Positions 56,677-64,000 of a stretch of 64,000 nt of DNA are shown here, one piece after another. The notes under the pieces were generated by a model. That model was not told the DNA's origin. It saw nothing but the letters and a program-made list of their open reading frames with translations, and searched no databases. Source of the DNA: Cytospora piceicola (Eukaryota > Ascomycota > Sordariomycetes > Diaporthales > Cytosporaceae); assembly GCA_023375675.1 (NCBI GenBank), contig JALQBC010000018.1, positions 434,001 through 498,000 on the forward strand, read 5' to 3'. Made by a program: the position numbers and the translations under genes. Each line of letters begins with the position of its first letter. Positions within the stretch are counted from its first letter, which is position 1.

Positions 56677-56760
56677 TTCCACGTCCACGTCTTCCACGTC
56701 TTCCACGTCTTCCACGTCTTCCACGTCTTCCACGTCTTCCTTCCACGTCTTCCACGTCTC
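56677..56760. repeat. 9-bp satellite (CTTCCACGT)n
   Basis: About eight to nine tandem copies of CTTCCACGT, with one four-base insertion near 56741. Confidence 0.9.
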
Positions 56761-58522
56761 CCACCCCTTCTTCCGCAACAGAGCATCACCATCACCTTCT
56801 TCTATTCTCCATGACACAGTCACTTGACGTCTGCGTACGGGTACAGTAGCTTGTTCCTGTACCCCATCCAAAACAAACTCGTCGTGGCTTCGCTGGTGCA
56901 ACTCGACTGGAGACTGGCTGCTAATTACAATCTGCAGCGGTGCTGCTTACGATGAACGGGAATCGACGAACGGCTTCATGATGACCAGACCAGACGAGAG
57001 CAAAAAGGCTGTTCCGAGCCACAAGTTACTCGCTCTCTGCCATGCGGCCTCGTTCCGCATCCGATACGGATTCCACACTGACGCCGTCCGAAGACCCGCC
57101 GTTCCTCAACTACCTACCTAGGTAGGTAGTTCACCGAGCATTGCATCACGGACGGCACATATAACTTTGGGTGTTAAAGTCATGGCTAGAACCTTCTGCC
57201 AATCGGGCACGGTATAGCGGTTCTCGAGTCTGCAAGCTCGGACAAACCTCGCTGACGCTTCTATCTCAACTTGTGTAGCTCACATGGGCATCACGCCAGC
57301 TTCTGGCCACAATTTTAGCCAGTCACATGACTTTGCAACGTCCTAACAAGACCTGGACTTTCCTTTCCTAGCCTCCATGCTGCAGGAACCAAACAACCTC
57401 GTCTCGCCAACCTGGCCTGACACCAATCAAGATGGATACACCCATGGCTCTGGCCAAAAAGCTGCTCCCATGGCCCTGCATAGCGGCGGCAGAAGTAAAC
57501 TTCGCCATAGGCCGAAGACCAGAAAGCGGAGCGGGAGCAATGCCAACGACCACGACAACCCAGGCGAATCCTTCCAGGACCTCGCCTGACAGTCATCACG
57601 GACCAAACGACGACAGGCGGTACGGCACTGACCCATTCAAGACATTGAAAGATCATATCGAAAGCAACAAAATACTGCTCATACCTGTGGCCGCCAGCTT
57701 TTCCAGGAAAGCCGCGTCATGTTCCAGAAAGCCGGGAAAGCCTCACCATTCCGGCCTAACTTCCACTTGACAATCAGTACTTCATCGGTGAACCCTCACC
57801 GCTCGGTTCCGCTCGGAACAGCAGAATGAACACCGCCATCGTGTCTAGAGCTCGCGTGTGCCCAAGCCATTCAAGACAGCGTCTTGCTAGTCCACCAGTT
57901 CTTTCAAATCAACTGCCCAGGTGTGCCCTTCCTAGACCAAGGCCTGTCCCACCGCCGGCGGCTTAACCTCCCACCCACACTCCATTGACGAGGTCTTCGA
58001 AGGGGGGTTATGGAGATGGTGTATACGAGCATCAGGCAGGAGAGTCCGCGACTTATCAGGAAGAACCCCGAGTAGCGGGGTCTCCCCTAACAGAAGCAGA
58101 TTGGACGGTGCGAGCGGAGGTTTCGAGATGCCGTTGACGCCGCCCCAGAGACTACAAGCTAAAAGGTGAGTCGTCGCGTTATTTCCTCCTTATTCCCGTT
58201 ATCACCGTCGTCGTATTCTCGTTGCTCTGCCGTTTCCGTTTGAAGCGAAAGTTCGTTAATCACAATTTTCATCCCCCGCCCAAAGATGATCAGGATGAAA
58301 CACACAACCTAGGTAATCGAGAGACCAAGTGGCATCTGTTGACGACGACATGGACGGACGTGATGTGTACTGCAGGTACTGCAACCCTCCTGTTTCCCCT
58401 GATCGACAGGATCGTCGTCGAACTTAGTTTGGCTTAGTGCTTCTCGAAAGCGCCTGCCGTTCAATTGGTGTGTGCCTTGTTCCGTTCCGCTTTAAAGCCA
58501 CCCCTGCATCATCGCAATCTTC

Positions 58523-58643
58523 ATGACCAAGATTCCCCAAGTGGATTCTGCTTCAGCCTCCCTCCATCATCTCCGTGCTCTGGATGACCAAGATTCCCCA
58601 TGTGGATTTGCTTCAGCCTCCCTCCATCATCTCCATGCTCTGG
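58523..58643. repeat. Two-copy tandem duplication, 61 bp unit
   Basis: Copy 1 (58523-58583) and copy 2 (58584-58643) each begin ATGACCAAGATTCCCCA and end CATCATCTCC.TGCTCTGG, differing at a handful of positions and by one indel. Confidence 0.9.
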
Positions 58644-60181
58644 TCTGATATGCCCTGTTTGTCTTGTCGAGGATAGGTCCTTCTGACTAGCAGCCTGTAT
58701 GTACTGAAGATCATCCTGGCAGACTGGCTGCTTGCACCGTTACTTGTATCATGCACGGCTGTGGGGACCTGGAGGATGAAGATGTTGGCGTCGCAACGCG
58801 ACCCCAGACCCGGACATCAATTTCCACAATCTTCTTGAGCCGGCGGTAGCTCGGCTCGCACCCATGCTCGTTTGAGCGGGGTGATGAATGGGGCCACAGC
58901 GAGACGCCATGGCCACCAGACCTTATGTGCATCGGGGGTTTTTTTGGTCCTCTTTCTCAAAGGATTCTGCAGAACGAACTGCGCAAGCCACCAAGGAGCC
59001 CACCATGCCAATCCGTGTCGCGCTAATCGCATGTACGGTCGTACGGACTGCCTTTCTTCCCGAACTGCCGGGAAGTGATCTGTTGTACATATGGATTTTT
59101 AGGATCGGCCATGCACGGGGGCAGCCCTTTTGAAGGACCTTCTTGGATTTATTATAGAATCAAGACTGGCGGAGGACCCTGCTACCAACACACCTATGTA
59201 CCTGGGCCTCGAGGCCTGCCAACACCAGCAGAGCCGATGCGAATTCTTTGTGTGTGTGTGTGGGCGCGCGGGTGTCCGTATGTCGATGCATGCATGTTCT
59301 CGCGAGTCGCTGCCAATCGACACCAAAAGAGGCCAGGGGGATGCCGGCGATAACTGACGGTGGTCAGATGTGGAGCAATGTTGATATTTAGGATCACACA
59401 TGGCTGCTCATCTTAGTAATACAACTGAGCCCCCAAGAATGGATGGATGGATGGATCGACTCGTATTTCTATCATTTTCTTTTTTCACATTGACGTCGTC
59501 GATAGTATCGACCTTTTGCGATCTACCCCATGCTTCCTGTTACTTTTTGTGTTCCCATCCCAACCCCAGACATTTTGTGTTTCGTCGCGCCTTTCCCGTG
59601 TCACTTTCTAGTTGTGGGGAATATCGGCCGAGTTGCTGGGACCAGGAACCAAGATTCCAAGGTCCGGGGTCATTCGTGGCTTGCAGCTAACACTTGATAC
59701 CATCCAGTGCCGACAATACAACACCCACCAATTAGACGGTCGATTATAAACCCTTCAACTGTTCGAGGCTGCGCATTGGGGGAAGTGGGAGTTCAGATCA
59801 CGAACCCCATCAGCTCGCTGCACGTTGGACAGGAAGAGAGCCCCGCGTCAGCCTCGCTGTCGCCGTCCCCAAAACCTGATCGATCACCAGCGCTTTGCCT
59901 AGGACCCAGTTTAACTCCTTCTCTAGGCGGTCAATCCACGTCCAGTCCGGGATATCCTTTGAAAGCATCCCAAGCCGCGCAGGGCGCATACCTCCTATAT
60001 TAGTACCCGAGGCGGCTCGGGCTGGATCGGTTGCGCACGGGAAATACAGAGGATGACGACACAGTAAGAACCAGGCTTCAGCGCTCCACACCTTATCCGG
60101 CAACCTTTAGTCTTTCACCAAGTCTCACCCTCATTCCGGACGACACATCTAAATACCTAGAAGCGAGCGGCCTTGACCAAG

Positions 60182-62947
60182 ATGGCAACTGTCAATGTCG
60201 CCCGGCCTTCGAGAAAACCTCCGGTCACGGGCTCATGGGACGACCTCCTGCGCAACAAGGGCCTGGACAAAGCACAGGAGAGCAGATCCAGACGATCACA
60301 AAGCGTTGCTCCAAGCTTTGGCGCAAATGGCAGACCGAACAGCCAAACTCGTGATGACTTCGTGCCTGTGCGACCACGCACGATGATGCAGCATGCCGAA
60401 TACCGAACGTCACAAACGTTCACGGCCCAAGTCTCAGCTCTGAACGGATCGCCTTCACCGCTGTCACAAGAGGTAACCCTCGAATCAGGAGACGAGACGA
60501 GCCAGAAAACGTCCCAGGCCAACCACAGCAACACTCGCCAGCAAAACCAGCCACCCATCCGGCCTGGAATGTACGCTAGACCCCGACGCTTGTCATACGG
60601 CCGCAACATGTCTGGGCTGAACTCGGCTGGATCACCAGGGATCCAGTCGTTCGACGCGATAATGAATTACGATGGCCGTGTCCGTGTACGGGCCAAAAGC
60701 TGGGCTGGCATGCCCGTAATCGACGAGGCCATGGCATTTCAAACCTTTCCACAAACAAGTACGGCCCTCCACCGGCAAAGTGGAGTCGGATGGCAGCAAA
60801 GTTTTGAGATGGATCAAACCCATCCCCTAAGGCCTGGGCCCAATGCGCAATTCGACAGGCTACCCAGTGAGGTGCTGAGCTTGATACTACACCACCTGAG
60901 GATGCTGCACTTGGAAGAGGAGAGCAGTGGCTGCGCCACCTGCTGGATGCGAGACTGTTGCTCTGTTGCCTTGTGCAACAAGGGATGGCTTGATGTTGCG
61001 AGGAAAACGATGTACGAGGATATCCAGCTGGTCGGGCAGGACAGCAAACAATTGAGGAAGAAGTGGGATGGGCTGTATATGGCCCGGCTGGTCCTGCTGA
61101 GGCGTAGTCTCCGAAGAAATATCAGGCTTGCGCAGCTGGTGCGCTCACTAAAGGTTCCTGCACTACCGGACGATGCGCCCATCGAAACCTGGGAATATCA
61201 TAACCTGGTGGCTTCGGTGGTGATGGCGTGCCCTAACCTGGAGAGGATGGACGGATTTTACCCGAGCTACAGATATGGCAGTGAAAGCAGGTTCTTCCAC
61301 GCACTGTCAACCAGGCACAGCCTGAAGGAGATGACCTGGGTCATTGAGGCAACCCCTGAGGCCTCTGTGGAGCAGGACCGGGCCCAACGAACTTCGAAAT
61401 CCAAAAAGCGATACACCAAGAACCTATCAGCACCCCAAATGCCACTGCACTCAGACGACTACCTGGTATCGAATCTCGCCAACCAGTTTGTTAGTCGGCA
61501 CGAGCGTTGGGAGGGCTTGTCACAGTTGACCATCCACTGCCTACCCGACTCCAAATTCTCGCCACCCGGCCTGATCAACGCGACCTGTTCCTCTCTACCA
61601 TCACTGAAGTCATTATACCTATCACAAATACCAGCCAGAACCTTCGACGACGTATCTCTCCGAAACCTGCCAACAGCCCTGAAGAAACTAACGCTCACCA
61701 ATTGTGCTGGTGTGACGACCGCGGGCCTGTCGATCTTCGCCACTCGTGCTGCAGCCAGCGAGCTGGAGACCCTAACGCTCGTCCACCAAAACATAGACTC
61801 CCTGCCGGCGCTCGTGCGCATATTCGCACACCTCCCGAAACTTACTACCTTCAGCCTCGTGCAGGCCGCGGCGCCGACTATGGTCGAAGACATGTTCATG
61901 TTCATGCCCTATCTGGCCTCCCGGTCGTTGAGGAAACTACACTGGGACATTTTCGAGAGCGGGATCTCCAACTCGAACGGAGAGGGTGGCATCACCAGAG
62001 CTGACGATGTTTTGGCGAAGAGCATCTCTGCAAACGGATTCCCCGAATTACGAAACCTGCGCGTGCCCAACGATCCGGAAGGCCGGTTTCAAGCCCTGTG
62101 CAGACCCAAGGAGCGCGTGGACTTCCCTAGCGATAGATTCCGCAACGGCCTCGGGAACCAGGCGACTGCGGGTAGGGTTCTGGGCAACGGCAACGGGAAT
62201 AGCAGTACCATTGATTTAAACAACAGCCAGGCCACGGCAATGAGACGCCCATCGTCCTCAACGCAGTCATTTGGTGGCAGCGGCACAGACATCGCCATTG
62301 TCAACCTGGACAGCCCCGGCGGACGACGCTCCTCATCGGAGACGAAAGACAGCGGTAAAGTCCTGTCCCTGCCGTCCCGCGAATTCGGAAGCGATCTCCG
62401 CCAGGCGCGGCTCGCTGCCCAGGCACGGCTGGAGGCTGCCCGGCGCTCCCCCAAGTTCGAGGCCTGCGTCACAGACGAGGACGGCAAGCTCTTGGTAAGC
62501 GAGGGGCTGGCCGGGTTCATCGGTGACGTGCGCAGCCAGATCTACTACTCTCTCGCGCCTGACGTGGGCGCGAGTGACGAGCGCGGCGGGCTGGCCGGCG
62601 TTGCTCAGCTCCTCGGGGATGGCGGCGAGGGCCTGGCTGGCAGGGGCGACGCGAGCAGCATCGCGGGCGGGGGCTTCGGTGCTGGTACGGTGCCACTGCC
62701 GCTGCCGAGTGTCGTGCCGGGGCGGGGGGATGAGTCGGCGGCGAAGGGAAAGCTGACGAAAAGTCATAATTCTGGTAATGGGAAGGGGAAGAAAGGGGAA
62801 GGGGAGGCGGCCAAGGCCAAGGAAGGCTGTACAGGCCGGTGGAACAGTGATGCTGGCGCGGGACCTGTGGACAAGAAGGGTGTCAAGACGGAGCGGTGGT
62901 GGCATGTGGAGAGGGGGCGTTGGAGGGGGAGGGTTGAGTTGTCTTGA
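60182..62947 (+). CDS. F-box/leucine-rich-repeat-type protein
   Basis: A single exon encodes 921 residues; the ATG at 60182 (AAGATGGC) is the first in frame. The first 220 residues are Ser/Arg/Gln-rich and disordered. An F-box-like domain starts at about 228 (QFDRLPSEVLSLILHHLRML) and contains a Cys-rich insert (CATCWMRDCCSVALCNKGW) before the second half. The long C-terminal part shows LRR-like helices and strands: LVRSLKVPAL, LERMDGFYPS, LPSLKSLYLSQIPART, LPTALKKLTLTNCAGVT and LPKLTTFSLVQ. The last 130 residues are Gly/Lys-rich low complexity with a conserved-looking basic end (WWHVERGRWRGR). The likely role is substrate adaptor in an SCF ubiquitin ligase, target unknown. It is alone in its surroundings. 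Confidence 0.85.
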   Translation: MATVNVARPSRKPPVTGSWDDLLRNKGLDKAQESRSRRSQSVAPSFGANGRPNSQTRDDFVPVRPRTMMQHAEYRTSQTFTAQVSALNGSPSPLSQEVTLESGDETSQKTSQANHSNTRQQNQPPIRPGMYARPRRLSYGRNMSGLNSAGSPGIQSFDAIMNYDGRVRVRAKSWAGMPVIDEAMAFQTFPQTSTALHRQSGVGWQQSFEMDQTHPLRPGPNAQFDRLPSEVLSLILHHLRMLHLEEESSGCATCWMRDCCSVALCNKGWLDVARKTMYEDIQLVGQDSKQLRKKWDGLYMARLVLLRRSLRRNIRLAQLVRSLKVPALPDDAPIETWEYHNLVASVVMACPNLERMDGFYPSYRYGSESRFFHALSTRHSLKEMTWVIEATPEASVEQDRAQRTSKSKKRYTKNLSAPQMPLHSDDYLVSNLANQFVSRHERWEGLSQLTIHCLPDSKFSPPGLINATCSSLPSLKSLYLSQIPARTFDDVSLRNLPTALKKLTLTNCAGVTTAGLSIFATRAAASELETLTLVHQNIDSLPALVRIFAHLPKLTTFSLVQAAAPTMVEDMFMFMPYLASRSLRKLHWDIFESGISNSNGEGGITRADDVLAKSISANGFPELRNLRVPNDPEGRFQALCRPKERVDFPSDRFRNGLGNQATAGRVLGNGNGNSSTIDLNNSQATAMRRPSSSTQSFGGSGTDIAIVNLDSPGGRRSSSETKDSGKVLSLPSREFGSDLRQARLAAQARLEAARRSPKFEACVTDEDGKLLVSEGLAGFIGDVRSQIYYSLAPDVGASDERGGLAGVAQLLGDGGEGLAGRGDASSIAGGGFGAGTVPLPLPSVVPGRGDESAAKGKLTKSHNSGNGKGKKGEGEAAKAKEGCTGRWNSDAGAGPVDKKGVKTERWWHVERGRWRGRVELS

Positions 62948-63747
62948 TGATTGTCTTGGTGAGGTGAAGCAAGCAAAGAAGCAAGCAAGCAAGCAAGCAA
63001 GCAAGGAATTATACTTTGCAAGGACTCGTACTCCTGAGGGGGCAGAGCGTCGAGCCGAGACTTGCACGAAGCGAAATCTTGAAGAGGCCGCACGGCATGA
63101 GCTACGTCTGGGAGTTTGTTCTTTGGAGAAGGAGCGGTAGGTAGCAATTGGATGGACGTTTGGAGTTATGTTGGGTGGTTTAGCTGTAATATATAATGTG
63201 TTGAATCGAGAAGCAGTTATATGTCCATATGATGTTGGATATTGAGTTGAGGTGATTCATAGAGTCTGTCCCTCAAGTTCGTCTTGTTTGGTTTGGGGGG
63301 GGGGGCAACACTCCTGTTTCACTATTTCTTGCCCTAACCCTGGGGACCCTCTGAACGGGCTTCCACTGTAATTTGTAAGGCAGGCCGTTTTGCCGCTGAT
63401 TGCCGCCAATATCTTAGCGACGTCATCGCTGGAGCTCCAGAAGCCCGAGGCCGCATCGCAACGCCGAGCCCAGAATTTCTAGGGGACCAGCAAAAGGGAC
63501 CAGCAAAAGATATTGAATTGTCCGACCCGCTCACTCCGTTCCGCGCCCCAGACAGGCAACCACAAATCACCTTCGAATCACCTTCAAATCACCTTGACTT
63601 TTCTTTACTTCTTTACTTGTAATCTCTCCTTACCTACTACCCTCTAGCCGGCCTCAAGCAATATACGAAGAGGTCTTTAATAGATAATTCCTCCCCTGAA
63701 AGGAACCGAACCGGACAAGAGCAGCTACACACCGAATCATAATCATC
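62948..63747. other. Intergenic region
   Basis: 800 bp between two plus-strand genes; it includes an AAGC array (62967-63004) and a G-run (63295-63305). The last 150 bases are C/T-rich leader-like. No gene is seen. Confidence 0.55.
62967..63004. repeat. AAGC tetranucleotide array
   Basis: About eight AAGC units just after the F-box gene stop codon, with one AAAG interruption, in its 3' untranslated region. Confidence 0.9.
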
Positions 63748-64000
63748 ATGCCGAGGACCATCGTGAACCGCGAGCTGGCCGGCCTTTGCGCCTCGTGCGC
63801 GCAGGGGAGACTCGCACCCGCCGCGGCTACAGCTTCACGGCCAGCCGGGCTTGCGTCGCGGATGTACTCGACGGGACCAACATCAGCGACGTGTCTGCGA
63901 GCAGCCCCATCACCATCACAACCAACACCGCGACGTGGGCCGGCAACGCAGAGGAGGTGGCTGTCCGGGACCTCCGCCTCGCGGTCCCAGGGGACGACGG
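63748..64000 (+). CDS. Protein N-terminus, probable mitochondrial presequence (cut by window edge)
   Basis: The ATG at 63748 opens a frame of 84 codons to the window end: MPRTIVNRELAGLCASC, then Arg/Ala/Ser-rich sequence with RMYSTGP and RRWLSGTSASRS. Basic, hydroxylated and free of acidic residues after the first ten, it looks like a mitochondrial targeting sequence. No domain is reached, so the product is unknown. From about 63807 another frame also has GC-rich third positions, so a one-base error or alternative frame cannot be excluded. The leader (ACCGAATCATAATCATCATG) is typical of fungal genes. Confidence 0.5.
   Translation, partial: MPRTIVNRELAGLCASCAQGRLAPAAATASRPAGLASRMYSTGPTSATCLRAAPSPSQPTPRRGPATQRRWLSGTSASRSQGTT

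Larger units (their letters stand above)
54562..60181. other. 5.6 kb gene-poor region with satellites
   Basis: I find no supported gene. A GAA-rich triplet tract (56158-56198), a 9-bp CTTCCACGT satellite (56677-56760), a two-copy 61-bp duplication (58523-58643) and a GGAT repeat near 59438-59455 occur. A TACCTAGG word is at 55684 and a CTACCTACCTAGG cluster near 57110. The final 450 bases should include the promoter and leader of the F-box gene. Confidence 0.45.

Noticed and set aside
57432..57770. 112-codon frame after a possible acceptor (CTAAC, TTCCTTTCCTAG)
   Set aside because: A good splice-like motif, but there is no matching donor or upstream exon, and the peptide is not recognisable.

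Overview
The window is nuclear DNA of a filamentous ascomycete (Pezizomycotina, most likely a Sordariomycete). The genes have short GT-AG introns (about 50-320 bp) with CTAAC-like branch points, coding DNA is GC-rich at third codon positions, and the content is typical of mould genomes: a HET-domain gene, a Zn2Cys6 regulator, COP9 subunit 4, PNG1-like and DUF3712 genes. There are no operons. I see no tRNA, rRNA, CRISPR array or intact transposon. The species cannot be named from the sequence alone.

Layout. 0-6.5 kb: the 3' end of a kinase gene at the left edge, a repeat-rich spacer, then an F-box/ankyrin gene. 6.5-17.7 kb: a DUF1275 membrane protein; a divergent pair made of a protease-fold/PNGase-like fusion protein and a single-pass membrane protein; a flavin split-barrel protein; a cytochrome b5/FMN 2-hydroxyacid dehydrogenase; a kinase-like protein. 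18.4-18.8 kb: the 3' end of a broken cytochrome P450. 19.5-36.99 kb is the gene-dense core: COP9 subunit 4, an SGNH hydrolase, a HET protein, a DUF3712 protein, an HCNGP/SAP30BP-like protein, proteasome beta7 (Pre4) and glucosamine-6-phosphate synthase (Gfa1). 41.7-47.6 kb: proteasome ATPase Rpt4 and a Zn2Cys6 transcription factor. 47.6-60.2 kb is gene-poor, with simple repeats and one small cysteine-containing gene. 60.2-62.9 kb: a large F-box/leucine-rich-repeat protein. The right edge cuts a gene whose N-terminus looks mitochondrial.

How they fit together. Housekeeping genes (csn4, pre4, rpt4, gfa1, HCNGP) are single-copy style, clean and GC-rich. Between them are typical accessory fungal genes (HET, F-box/ankyrin, protease/PNGase fusion, P450 relic). 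An unusual share of the genes concerns ubiquitin, proteasome or protein quality control: two F-box proteins, COP9 subunit 4, Pre4, Rpt4 and the PNGase-like fusion. The most notable single locus is the divergent pair at 8.0-12.4 kb. There a PNGase-type transglutaminase fold has valine where the catalytic cysteine should be, and it is joined to a chymotrypsin-like domain with cysteine in the nucleophile position.

Intergenic DNA carries AT-rich, TpA-rich islands that look like old mutated repeats, many copies of a TACCTAGG-type palindromic motif, and several micro- and minisatellites. All intron positions were inferred by eye from reading frame, splice motifs and family knowledge; no RNA data were available.
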